Of a DNA stretch of 64,000 nucleotides, positions 1 to 7,818 are shown one piece after another; positions within the stretch are counted from its first letter, which is position 1; every line of letters starts with the position of its first letter. The stretch is from positions 1 through 64,000 of the forward strand of contig NZ_SJDL01000017.1 of NCBI RefSeq assembly GCF_004327985.1. The letters run 5' to 3'. The position numbers and the translations under genes were made by a program. Source of the stretch: Marinobacter halodurans (GTDB taxonomy: Bacteria; Pseudomonadota; Gammaproteobacteria; Pseudomonadales; Oleiphilaceae). Under the pieces are notes generated by a model. That model made no database searches. It had not been told where the DNA came from and saw only the letters and a program-made list of their open reading frames with translations.

Positions 1-114
1 AGATTTAACGGTATCTCCCAACTCTCCGGTTATAGAGACAGCATAGCCTTCAGCACCAAATATTTTTGATTTGGAGGATTTCCATTGTTCTAAGTACGCT
101 AATAGCTCATTCAT
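1..114 (-). CDS. hypothetical protein, 5' part only (AT-rich)
   Basis: An open frame starts with ATG at 114 on the minus strand and runs off the left edge after 38 codons. The peptide begins MNELLAYLEQWKSSKSK and is acidic and amphipathic. I do not recognise the family; its size and composition would suit a small cassette or immunity-type protein, but that is a guess. Base use is much more AT-rich than in the genes from 445 onward, which suggests foreign origin. No strong ribosome binding site is visible upstream, so the start is uncertain. It is divergent from the zincin gene at 445. Confidence 0.5.
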   Translation of the reverse strand, partial: MNELLAYLEQWKSSKSKIFGAEGYAVSITGELGDTVKS

Positions 115-134
115 GGTGAAACATAACATTTGTA

Positions 135-170
135 TATGAGTCGTCACGACCGTTTTTCCAACGACTCATA
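135..170. repeat. 10-bp perfect inverted repeat in AT-rich gap
   Basis: TATGAGTCGT at 135-144 is the exact reverse complement of ACGACTCATA at 161-170, with a 16-base spacer. It lies between the two divergent genes at the left edge, 21 bases upstream of the start at 114. It could be an operator or a transcript hairpin; there is no T-run. The rest of the gap 115-444 holds no gene I can support. Confidence 0.5.
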
Positions 171-378
171 TTTCATTTCCAACACGTCTCCAACCTAGGC
201 AGAAAATCCCCTCAGGTCAATAACTTCCCATTATTCTGCTTTCTGGTTTTCCAAACAAAAATGATCATAAAGACCACTATCCTCATTTTCTGTCGAAGCG
301 GCAACCTGCTGATTTAAAAGCCGAAGTCATAGATTTTCAAAATTCCGCCCAGTTCATGGTCGCAACGACTGTTTTTCC
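140..378. repeat. pair of 20-bp imperfect direct repeats bounding an AT-rich segment
   Basis: Bases 140-159 and 359-378 match at 17 of 20 positions and share the core ACGAC, one variable base, then GTTTTTCC. The DNA between them is AT-rich and has no supported gene. The pair could be an attachment-site duplication, two copies of a regulatory element, or the remains of a cassette boundary. The left copy overlaps the inverted repeat at 135-170. Confidence 0.4.
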
Positions 379-408
379 GCTTGCCAAGGCCTTGCGGGCC
401 GGCATAAA

Positions 409-424
409 CTGTATATTTAAACAG
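409..424 (+). promoter_or_regulatory. LexA (SOS) box
   Basis: CTGTATATTTAAACAG matches the gammaproteobacterial LexA consensus CTGT-N8-ACAG exactly, with the AT-rich spacer typical of functional boxes. It ends 20 bases before the likely ATG (445) of the zincin gene. A -10-like TTTAAA (416-421) lies inside the box, 18 bases after a weak -35-like TTGCGG (392-397), so LexA bound here would block initiation. This is read from sequence; binding is inferred. Confidence 0.75.
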
Positions 425-444
425 TGCTTGCGCAGTTCCTGTCC

Positions 445-1230
445 ATGCCCCGAACCTTCTACCGCCGAGGCCCGGATCACCGGGCCGGTTCCGATGTTTC
501 CTTCCTCGATATGCGTCGCCGTTTCCAGTTCCGGTCGGTGGAGATCGGGCGGTGGGTGACGGAGCCGGAGAAGGCGCGCAGTGCCGGGCTGTTCTATGAC
601 GCGCTGTGCGACCTGATGACGATCCTGGGCGGGACGGAATCGTTGATTTCCCTGCGGGGGACACTGGGGCTGCAATACGGCATTGGCGGGCAGCGCGGCG
701 TGTCGGCGCATTACACGCCGGCGACACGGAGCTTTTCGCTGGCCAAGAACGCCGGGCCAGGGAGTATCGCCCATGAATGGTTCCACGCTTTCGACCACTA
801 CATCTGCGACAAGCTCTATGCCGGCAGCCCGCCCGGTGCGTTTGCGTCCAAGCGCTGGCTGGGCAAGGAGCAGGGCGTCGATCATCCGCTGAACCAGCGC
901 CTGCAGGCCTGCTTTGCAGCGGTGATGTTGGATGAGAGCGGGGATGCGCCCAGCGATCTGTTCCGGCAGTCGGTGAAGGCCGACAAGGCCGCAGGCACGT
1001 TGTATTTCAGTCAGCCGGAGGAGCTGTGTGCCCGCGCGTTCGAAGCCTTTGTGCAGGATGCCGACTGCAAGAATGCGTTCCTGGTCCGGGGCACGCGCGA
1101 GACCGAGGAGGCCAGGATGGGGCTGTATCCCCGAGAGACGGAAAGAGTACGGATCAATCGGGCCTTCGCGGACTATTTCGGGGCGTTGGGGCGGGCCCTG
1201 AAGGCAACTGGGGCGTCAGCCGTATCATAG
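445..1230 (+). CDS. CLCA_X-family zincin-like protein (HExxH), probably SOS-regulated
   Basis: About 261 aa. Residues 110-118 read HEWFHAFDH, containing a perfect HExxH zinc-protease motif, and near residue 195 there is PEELCARAFEAF, which resembles the third-ligand region of zincins with an HEW(F/G)HA signature such as the LPD1 domain of phage and plasmid polyvalent proteins. The beginning MPRTFYRRGPDHRAG is typical of the uncharacterised CLCA_X family. No signal peptide or membrane segment is visible, so it should act in the cytoplasm. The ATG at 445 is preferred because a GTG at 424 would overlap the LexA box; the leader is short and has no clear Shine-Dalgarno site. SOS control suggests a DNA-damage role, perhaps SprT/SPRTN-like proteolysis, but that is inference. 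Confidence 0.8.
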   Translation: MPRTFYRRGPDHRAGSDVSFLDMRRRFQFRSVEIGRWVTEPEKARSAGLFYDALCDLMTILGGTESLISLRGTLGLQYGIGGQRGVSAHYTPATRSFSLAKNAGPGSIAHEWFHAFDHYICDKLYAGSPPGAFASKRWLGKEQGVDHPLNQRLQACFAAVMLDESGDAPSDLFRQSVKADKAAGTLYFSQPEELCARAFEAFVQDADCKNAFLVRGTRETEEARMGLYPRETERVRINRAFADYFGALGRALKATGASAVS

Positions 1231-1321
1231 GAGGATGTTTACCCAGGCCCCCGGCGAGTCCCGGCACGGATTACCCTCGACAAGGGCCCGCTCAAGTGAC
1301 CGAGTTCCGGCATGGACGGTG

Positions 1322-1416
1322 GTGGTTGATCTCGACCTCAGCGGCAACCGCTGAGCAGTGCCCCCGGCAGGGTACTAGACTGAAATCATAGACCCGGGAA
1401 ACGGGCGATCAACCAC
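1322..1416 (+). promoter_or_regulatory. structured RNA-like leader of the stress protein gene
   Basis: GTGGTTGATC (1322-1331) pairs perfectly with GATCAACCAC (1407-1416), enclosing three further hairpins: CTCAGCGG/CCGCTGAG (1337-1355, 3-base loop, perfect), GTGCCC/GGGTAC (1358-1375, one G-U pair) and CCCG/CGGG (1393-1405). The closed multi-branch fold ends 4 bases before the GAAGGAG ribosome binding site of the gene at 1435. This is the layout of a cis-regulatory RNA. It matches no riboswitch class I can recall and lacks tRNA features. The inner hairpin 1337-1355 could also act as the end of the upstream transcript. Confidence 0.45.
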
Positions 1417-1434
1417 AGGCGAAGGAGTGAGGTA

Positions 1435-1869
1435 ATGTATGAGCGTATTGTCCTGGCATTCGACGGATCGTTGGAAGGGCGCGCCGCTCTGGGCGAAGGC
1501 ATGGCGCTGGCGGCGTTATGCGACTCGAAAGTGTACCTGCTTTCGGTCCTGGAACTGACCGGCTCCGCTGGATTCGGTGAGGGGATTCACCCGATCGACG
1601 ACTTCGACGACGAACAGCTGGGCTACCTGCGCAAACTTGTCGACGAAGGCCTGGAGCAGTTGAGGGCGTCGGACGTCCACGATCCGGAAGGCCACGTAGC
1701 CTTCGGCGATCCGGTGGAGCACATTGCCGGGCTGGCGAAGGAGGTCCGGGCGGATCTGGTAGTGGTCGGCCACCGCCACCAGGGACTGTTGGCGCGCTGG
1801 TGGCAGGGCTCCCTGAGCCGGGCGCTTCTGGACGAAGTGGACTGCAGTATCCTGGTGGCGATGAACTGA
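1435..1869 (+). CDS. universal stress protein (UspA family)
   Basis: 144 aa, the normal length of a single Usp domain. It starts MYERIVLAFDGS with the beta-1 strand and Asp typical of the family and ends with ADLVVVGHRHQG followed by WWQGSLS, the nucleotide-binding loop. The usual G-x2-G-x9-G-S motif is altered: the second Gly is His (GHRH), a variant seen in some Usp proteins, so ATP binding is not certain. AAGGAG lies 9 bases before the ATG. It is a soluble cytoplasmic protein expected to help survival under stress. It stands alone, convergent with the MFS gene, and follows an unusually structured leader. Confidence 0.9.
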   Translation: MYERIVLAFDGSLEGRAALGEGMALAALCDSKVYLLSVLELTGSAGFGEGIHPIDDFDDEQLGYLRKLVDEGLEQLRASDVHDPEGHVAFGDPVEHIAGLAKEVRADLVVVGHRHQGLLARWWQGSLSRALLDEVDCSILVAMN

Positions 1870-1968
1870 CGGATGCGGGGGCATCGCAAGACCTCGCAGG
1901 TTCGCACCATTGACCCCCCACGCGTCTGGCGATGGGCTGGGGCGCGGAGGAGGGAGAGAGGGGGACGG

Positions 1969-3180
1969 TTAGTCGGACTTCTGGAGCGCTCCGGCAACCT
2001 GCCCCCGTGGTTCCGTGAGCCAGAACAGCACCCCGGTGCCGCCCAGTGCTATCCCCAGCGTACAGGCGCCGGTCCAGCCGGCGAACTGGAACAGGTAGGC
2101 GGCGCCTGCCGAGCCGGCAGCGCCACCCAGGAAGTAACAGGTCATGTAGGCCGTGGTGATGCGGCTGCGCGCCTCAGGCCGGATCTGGTAGATGGCGCTC
2201 TGGTTGAGGATCTGGTTCCCCTGTACGCCCAGGTCCAGCACGATGATGCCGACAATGATGGCCGTGAGGTGATGCGGCAGTATGGCCATCAGCCCAAACG
2301 ACAGTCCTATCAGGGCCTGGAACAGGCCGGTGCCGATCCGGGAGTAGCCCTTGTCGTGCAGGCTGCCGGCCAGGTTGGCGCACAGCGCCCCCGCCACACC
2401 CAGCAAACCGAACAGGCCTATCACCGAATCCGGATAGTGGTAGGGCGCCTGCGCCAGCAGGAAGGGAATGGTCGTCCAGAACGCGCTGAAGGAGGCAAAA
2501 CCCAACGCGCCGTAGAGGATGCGGCGGCGTAGCAGGGCTTCCTCGCGCATCAGCGCCAGCACCGACAGCAGCAACCGGCCGTAGGGCATCCGCGATTGCG
2601 GGGGTTCCTCCGGCAGCAGTTGGCGCAGGGCCAATGCCTGGAACAGCATGATGCCCGCCGCGATCCAGTACACGGTGCGCCAGCCCAGCAGGTCGGCGAT
2701 GCTGCCGGAGACCACCCGCGCCAGCAGGATGCCCAGCAACAATCCCGTCATGACCCGACCCACCACGCGGCCCCGCTCGGCATCGCTGGCCATGTGGGCG
2801 GCGAACGGCACCAGGATTTGCGCCACCACGGCCGTGATTCCGGTCACCAGCGCCGCCAGGATGAACAGGCTGCCGGTAGGCGCCAGTGCCATGCCGATCA
2901 GGGACAATACGGTAACGCCGGTAATCACCGTGATCAGCCGGCGCCGCTCCAGCAGATCGCCCAGCGGGACCAGCAGCATCAGGCCCGCGGCATAGCCGAG
3001 CTGGGTCATGGTGATGATGATGCCGGCGGTGCCGCGGCTGATGTCGAAGTCCCGGGCCAGGGTGTCCAGCAACGGCTGCGCGTAGTAGATGTTGGCCACC
3101 GCCAGGCCGCAGGCAACGGCCATGACGAAGGTCAGCAGGTCATTGGGACGCAGGTTGGGAACGGCCGGATTTTCAGACAT
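1969..3180 (-). CDS. MFS transporter (12-TM drug/metabolite efflux type)
   Basis: 403 aa with about twelve hydrophobic segments. The N-terminal stretch ANIYYAQPLLDTLARDF is characteristic of the AraJ/YnfM-like branch of DHA1 efflux pumps, and the cytoplasmic loop after TM2 carries GDLLERRRL, matching MFS motif A. A longer frame upstream to 3264 exists, but MSENPAVPNLRPND at 3180 is the usual start for this family and has a GGGAAG stretch upstream. The substrate cannot be read from sequence. Transcribed alone; convergent with the stress protein gene. Confidence 0.88.
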   Translation of the reverse strand: MSENPAVPNLRPNDLLTFVMAVACGLAVANIYYAQPLLDTLARDFDISRGTAGIIITMTQLGYAAGLMLLVPLGDLLERRRLITVITGVTVLSLIGMALAPTGSLFILAALVTGITAVVAQILVPFAAHMASDAERGRVVGRVMTGLLLGILLARVVSGSIADLLGWRTVYWIAAGIMLFQALALRQLLPEEPPQSRMPYGRLLLSVLALMREEALLRRRILYGALGFASFSAFWTTIPFLLAQAPYHYPDSVIGLFGLLGVAGALCANLAGSLHDKGYSRIGTGLFQALIGLSFGLMAILPHHLTAIIVGIIVLDLGVQGNQILNQSAIYQIRPEARSRITTAYMTCYFLGGAAGSAGAAYLFQFAGWTGACTLGIALGGTGVLFWLTEPRGQVAGALQKSD

Positions 3181-3373
3181 GACGGTCAGTCTTCCCTGGT
3201 ATTGGCGGTGGATGGTGATCGGAATCGGGATGTCAGCGGGCAGGCACGGGCTGTCGAATGGCAAGCAAGGCCGCCGCTATGGCAGAGAGCCGTCCAGTAT
3301 ACCTCACATACGGGCGAGGCGAGCGGATCGGCCATATTGCCGGAGTCATGGGCCGGCGGCGTTTGGGCGGGGA

Positions 3374-5803
3374 TCAGGTCGCCGCTGAATACTGCATGGT
3401 CAGGCCGGGCTTCTGGATGAAGTAGCCCTGGAAATAGCGGATACCCCGCTCCCAGAACCGGGACAGGACCCGGGCATCCTCGACCCCGGTGACGATGATG
3501 GGGGTGGACCCCAAAAAGTCGTGCAGTTCGTTGATGAATCCGTAGAGCTCTGCGGTCTGCTCGCTGTGCCGACCCAGTTCGGAGCTGAGCTTCACGAAAT
3601 CCACCGGTCCCACATCGCGCAGCATCTGGATGATGTTACTGTCCGGCGTGACGTGTTCGATGATCACCCCGCAACCGAGTTCCTGCAGGGTGCGGAACAG
3701 TTTGCGCGCACGTGGCACGTCCTTGACCACGATGGGTACGGAAAAGGCAAAGTAGATCCGGCGCTGGCCCTTGATGCCCGATCCCCGGATGACGTTGGTG
3801 ATGAACGGCTGCATCTGCTCCACGTCTTCCAGCGGAGAGGACAGCTTGACGATCACGGCCTGTGATGCCGAGGCCCTGCCTTGCAGTTGGACGAGGCTGG
3901 CAACGGCACTCTCGATCACCCAGCGGTCCAGTTCGTAGAAGTTGCCGCGATTGCCTGCCGGTAGCCACGGCAGGAACTGGTGCGGCATATAGACCACCTG
4001 ATCGTCATCCACCAGCCGGATCAGGGCTTCGGACAGGGTTTCCTCGTTGTCCATGTTCATCACGGGCTGGAAGTGCAGGGTGAAGGCCCGGGCGTCGATC
4101 AGGCTGCGAACCTGGTCGGTCAGCCCGCTGTGATTGGCTGCGCTCTCCTCGCGATGCCATTCCAGGCTGCCGCCCCCGGTCTTGAGGGCCTGGGCGCAGG
4201 CGGACTCGACATGGCCCAGAACCTGGTCCAGGTCCTGGGCGTGGTCCAGGTGCATCACTCCCATGGCCAGCGTCACCGGCTTGGTATCCTGGCCCGGTGA
4301 CCAGCGCTGCCGGTTCAGCTCGGCATGGAACTGCTCGATGGCGCTCCCGGCGGATTGGTCCTGCGGTATATCAAACAGCAGCAGGAAGTAGCCGCCGCCC
4401 AGGTTGCAGCCGCGGCCATGGATTCTTGAATGGCTGGCTAAGTAGGACTCCAGCTGCCCGTTGAGATTGAGCATCGTCCGCATGCCATGGCGGGCTTTGA
4501 GGTATTCCTCATTGTCGATGGCCAACTGGAGCAGATAGTAGGGGGACGATGTCGTCCCGGGGTCCAGCGAGGCCATGCGCTGCTCCAGCCGGTTAATGAA
4601 ATAGTCCTGGTTCTGCAGGCCGCTCGGCCCATGACGCTGGCTGAGCAGGTCGATCCGGGCGCCGATCAGTTGGGCCTTCATAATCTGCGCCTGCAGGCAT
4701 TGCAGGAATGCCTCGTCGTCCAGTGGCTTCTGGAAGTAGGCGTTGCCGACGATGCTGTCCTGGCGGTGCCGGGTCTCCAGGTCCCTGGAGGCGGACACAA
4801 AGATCAGCGGGATCGTCATGTAACGCGGATCCTGGCGCAGGATGCGCGCCAGCTCGAAGCCGTTGCAGCCGGGCATCTGGTAATCCAGCACGATCACGTC
4901 CGGCTCGAACTGCTCGATCCGCTCCAGCAGGCGCACCGACTGGGACAGGGTGTCCGCCTCATAACCGCGGTCGGTGAGCAGGTCCTGGTAGTAGTCCAGC
5001 AGGTCCTTGTCGTCATCCACCCAGAGGACGCGCGGGCGGACATTGCGGGTGGTTTCGTGAATCTGTTCGATACGCCGGGCCAGGAAGTCCATGTCCAGCG
5101 GTTTGGTCAGGAACACATCGGCGCCCGCCTGCAGGGCGCGCATGCGGGCCACCATATCCGTTCGCGCCGACATGATGGCCACGGGCACCTTCGAGCCGAC
5201 GTGGCTTCGCAGCCGATCCAGCCAGACCAGGCCTTCCAGCGGACCCTGCGGAAAGCTGACATCCAACAGGATCATCTGGTAGGCGCGTTCCTTGGCGTGC
5301 CTGGAATAGGCTTCGGGATCGGCAAACGTGTGCACGGTGTAGCCCAGGTCCGCCAGGCCGCGGTCGAGCTGGGCCGCCTGGTCCGGATCGTCCTCGATGA
5401 CGGCGATGTGAAATTCGCCCCGGTCGGTGGGGCGGGTTTCGGTCGCCGGGGAGGCGGCCTGGTCGCCGTTGGCCACGGCGTCGTCAATGGCCCGCTCCAG
5501 GCGGGCCAGGGCGTCGGTGATCTGCTGGCGTTCCAGGGCGTTGGCTTCCAGGTGGAGCTGGGCATCCTCCAGGCGCTTTTCCAGTGCGCCGGCGGCTATG
5601 GTGATGGCCGGGAAGTGGAACGTGGAGCCGCTGCCGGTCAGCTTGTGCACGGCATGCACCATGTAGTTGAGCACTTTGGCGTCCCAACTCACGTGCCGCA
5701 GGCGATCCCAGGCGGTACGGATCTGGCGGATTCGCTGCGGCAGGCCCTGGATATACTGCTGTCTGAGCTGGAGGAATTTCTGGTCGGCGTTGCTGTCAGC
5801 CAT
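3374..5803 (-). CDS. Hpt-REC-REC-GGDEF-EAL response regulator with degenerate catalytic domains
   Basis: 809 aa, no membrane segment. Order: Hpt-like domain (His53 in VHKLTGSGS), receiver 1 (residues ~132-250, phospho-Asp near 181 in ILLDVSFPQG), receiver 2 (~258-375, Asp near 307 in VLDYQMPG), a GGDEF-like domain where the signature reads NLGGGYF, and an EAL-like domain (~560-805). The EAL motif itself is present (SEALIRL), but the metal and catalytic positions are not: VNLS is VKLS, the ExxE-type Glu is Ser (FAFSVP), DDFG is EHVT, and the Glu before GVE is Thr. It should neither make nor cleave c-di-GMP, though it may bind it, as FimX does. AGGA precedes the ATG. Confidence 0.88.
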   Translation of the reverse strand: MADSNADQKFLQLRQQYIQGLPQRIRQIRTAWDRLRHVSWDAKVLNYMVHAVHKLTGSGSTFHFPAITIAAGALEKRLEDAQLHLEANALERQQITDALARLERAIDDAVANGDQAASPATETRPTDRGEFHIAVIEDDPDQAAQLDRGLADLGYTVHTFADPEAYSRHAKERAYQMILLDVSFPQGPLEGLVWLDRLRSHVGSKVPVAIMSARTDMVARMRALQAGADVFLTKPLDMDFLARRIEQIHETTRNVRPRVLWVDDDKDLLDYYQDLLTDRGYEADTLSQSVRLLERIEQFEPDVIVLDYQMPGCNGFELARILRQDPRYMTIPLIFVSASRDLETRHRQDSIVGNAYFQKPLDDEAFLQCLQAQIMKAQLIGARIDLLSQRHGPSGLQNQDYFINRLEQRMASLDPGTTSSPYYLLQLAIDNEEYLKARHGMRTMLNLNGQLESYLASHSRIHGRGCNLGGGYFLLLFDIPQDQSAGSAIEQFHAELNRQRWSPGQDTKPVTLAMGVMHLDHAQDLDQVLGHVESACAQALKTGGGSLEWHREESAANHSGLTDQVRSLIDARAFTLHFQPVMNMDNEETLSEALIRLVDDDQVVYMPHQFLPWLPAGNRGNFYELDRWVIESAVASLVQLQGRASASQAVIVKLSSPLEDVEQMQPFITNVIRGSGIKGQRRIYFAFSVPIVVKDVPRARKLFRTLQELGCGVIIEHVTPDSNIIQMLRDVGPVDFVKLSSELGRHSEQTAELYGFINELHDFLGSTPIIVTGVEDARVLSRFWERGIRYFQGYFIQKPGLTMQYSAAT

Positions 5804-6016
5804 CGAGCCTGTTTCCTGCCTTACGGTGTTCTGATTGGGGCGGAGGTTTTGAACGGACTGCGAACGCGTTCACAGTCAGACCATACTAGAAATCGCCGGT
5901 GAATGAGCGAATCTTTCACAGAGTTAATGCTGACTGAGCGGGCTTTCGTTGGGGCCCAAATCCAGCGATACGGCCCCATGGATGGTCGGGACCTGGGCGG
6001 CGGAGCATGACCGACA

Positions 6017-6802
6017 TCAGCCGAGCGTCGCGTCCAGGAACATCATTACCGCGAAGCCACCCAGCAGGGAGAACGTGGCCAGCGTGCGGTAATCGTTGCG
6101 GTGGGTTTCGGGAATGATCTCGTCGCTGATGATGAACAGCATGGCGCCGGCGGCGAAGCCCAGCGTCCAGGGCATGATGGGCTCGGCCAGCCATACCATG
6201 CCGGCACCGAACACGCCGCCGATGGGTTCCACCAGACCGGTCAGCACGGCCAGGGCAAAGGCCTGCATGCGCGAGTGCTGGATCGTCAGCAGGGAGATCG
6301 CCACGGCAAGTCCCTCCGGAATGTTTTGCAGCCCGATACCGATGGCCAGGACGATACCGTTGCTCAGGTTGCCGCCGCCAAAGCCGACGCCGACCGCCAT
6401 ACCCTCGGGAAAGTTGTGCAGGGTGATTGCGATGATGAACAGCCAGATGCGTTTGATCTTCGCGCCCTCCGGCCCCTCGCGCCCGAGGGCGAAATGCTCA
6501 TGGGGCAGGCGCTGGTGGATCTGGTAGAGCAGCACAGCGCCCATCATGACGCCGGCGATGACCAGCAGGGCGGCCATCCAGGTGTGGCCGGTGAGCTTTT
6601 CGCCGTATTCCAGGCCTGGCAGCAGCAGTGAAAAGAACGAGGCAGCCAGCATCACGCCGGCGGCGGCACTGAGCAGGCTGTCCTGCAGCCGGTCGGACAG
6701 GCTCCGCACGAGAAGCACCCCCGCCGCGCCCAATGCGGTGCCGTTGCCGGCCAGGAAACTGGCGATGGATCCCTGCCAGACGATACTCAGATCCGTAAAC
6801 AT
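6017..6802 (-). CDS. ZIP-family divalent metal transporter
   Basis: 261 aa with eight predicted membrane segments. TM4 reads TLHNFPEGMAVGVGF and TM5 reads GLQNIPEGLAVAIS, the paired HNxPEG/QNxPEG metal-binding motifs of the ZIP family; the His-containing loop between TM3 and TM4 includes HEHFALGREG. Length matches ZupT/GufA-type bacterial ZIPs, which import zinc, iron or manganese down their gradients. AGGAG sits 5 bases before the ATG at 6802; a longer in-frame reading to 6937 lacks a ribosome binding site. No Zur or Fur site is evident. Confidence 0.88.
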   Translation of the reverse strand: MFTDLSIVWQGSIASFLAGNGTALGAAGVLLVRSLSDRLQDSLLSAAAGVMLAASFFSLLLPGLEYGEKLTGHTWMAALLVIAGVMMGAVLLYQIHQRLPHEHFALGREGPEGAKIKRIWLFIIAITLHNFPEGMAVGVGFGGGNLSNGIVLAIGIGLQNIPEGLAVAISLLTIQHSRMQAFALAVLTGLVEPIGGVFGAGMVWLAEPIMPWTLGFAAGAMLFIISDEIIPETHRNDYRTLATFSLLGGFAVMMFLDATLG

Positions 6803-7055
6803 GCGACTCCTGTTTACCGCTGGATTGCCGTGCCCCGACGGTACGACCGAGTATGGCACCCTGGACCGGCAACCGACGACTATCGCCACGATAGGGGCGC
6901 TATTACCTCCTGTTACGTCCTGCAACCAATCACTCACAGATCTGGCGGGCGCATCTGCCTATTTTTTGAGCATGCTTTGCCCGATCTTCCTCCGGTGAGG
7001 CTGCCCAAGGACAACAATACAGGACCGCTCCCGGCAGGTCCCAGGAGGTAATGGA

Positions 7056-7721
7056 ATGGAAACACCGGTCGATGACCTGGACCAACGGCTCCAGGATGCC
7101 AATGATCCGCTCACTGACATCATGCCCGCCGCCATCACCCTGGCGATGATGTGCCGCCACCGCACCATGGCAAACTGGTTGCGGACCGAATTCGACGGCT
7201 ATGGGGAAGGTGATCAACTGCCGCCATACCGGATCGGTTTGCCCGGCCACCTTGTGGCCCGCTCGCCCCAATACGGATGGATTCCCGCGCCCATCGACGA
7301 TGAACAGAAAGAGACGCTGGGGCACCAGAACCTGCACGAGGGCGTGAAGTCGCTGGAGAAAACCTGCCTGGCCTGCAAGAAAGGCAGTGGCCATCGCATC
7401 ACCTATGACCCTGAAAAGCTGGCTGAACTCCAGAGCCGTATCAATCTCAGCGCCGAACTGGCCATTACCGTATCCCGCGACACCTACTCCGATCTGCTGC
7501 GGGTGATCCGGTCGACGATCTACCTTTGGACCCAGTCCCTGATGGGAGCCGGTCTCGGTGGCGCCCATAACTCCCTGTCGGCCAAGGAACGCGAACAGGT
7601 GGCTCATCTGGACGACCCCACCCAGTTCTGGCGTCGGGCGATCACCGAGGTGGACACCCTGCCGGTGCCCGGTGTGCGGAACGTCGGCTTTCTGGAACGG
7701 CTGTTCGGCGGGGCCGGATAA
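7056..7721 (+). CDS. AbiTii-domain protein
   Basis: 221 aa. Residues ~25-95 contain AMMCRHRTMANWLRTEFDGY followed by LPPYRI and a proline-rich IPAPI turn, the pattern of the AbiTii domain (W-x-x-x-E-L/F-x-G-Y then LPxYR) named after an abortive-infection protein. The middle (~105-165) is helical with two Cys (CLACKKG), and the C-terminus is unrecognised. A full AGGAGG (7043-7048) lies 7 bases before the ATG. It has no toxin, nuclease or other defence gene beside it, so a phage-defence role is only suggested by the domain name. It is divergent from the ZIP gene. Confidence 0.65.
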   Translation: METPVDDLDQRLQDANDPLTDIMPAAITLAMMCRHRTMANWLRTEFDGYGEGDQLPPYRIGLPGHLVARSPQYGWIPAPIDDEQKETLGHQNLHEGVKSLEKTCLACKKGSGHRITYDPEKLAELQSRINLSAELAITVSRDTYSDLLRVIRSTIYLWTQSLMGAGLGGAHNSLSAKEREQVAHLDDPTQFWRRAITEVDTLPVPGVRNVGFLERLFGGAG

Positions 7722-7818
7722 AGGGGCGGCTACCGTCCAGGCGTTCAGCGGATCCGCGAATCAATCGGAGGCTCCCTGGGGGCATGGCGATTTGGCGCGT
7801 TCGTGCTAGATTAATCGC

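Noticed and set aside
1-400. integron attC cassette
   Set aside because: The AT-rich segment and inverted repeat are cassette-like, but the GTTRRRY/RYYYAAC core sites are absent.
1322-1416. tRNA-like gene in the stress protein leader
   Set aside because: Four-stem shape is suggestive, but there is no T-loop TTC, no anticodon arm of correct size and no CCA end; the outer stem is 10 bp.
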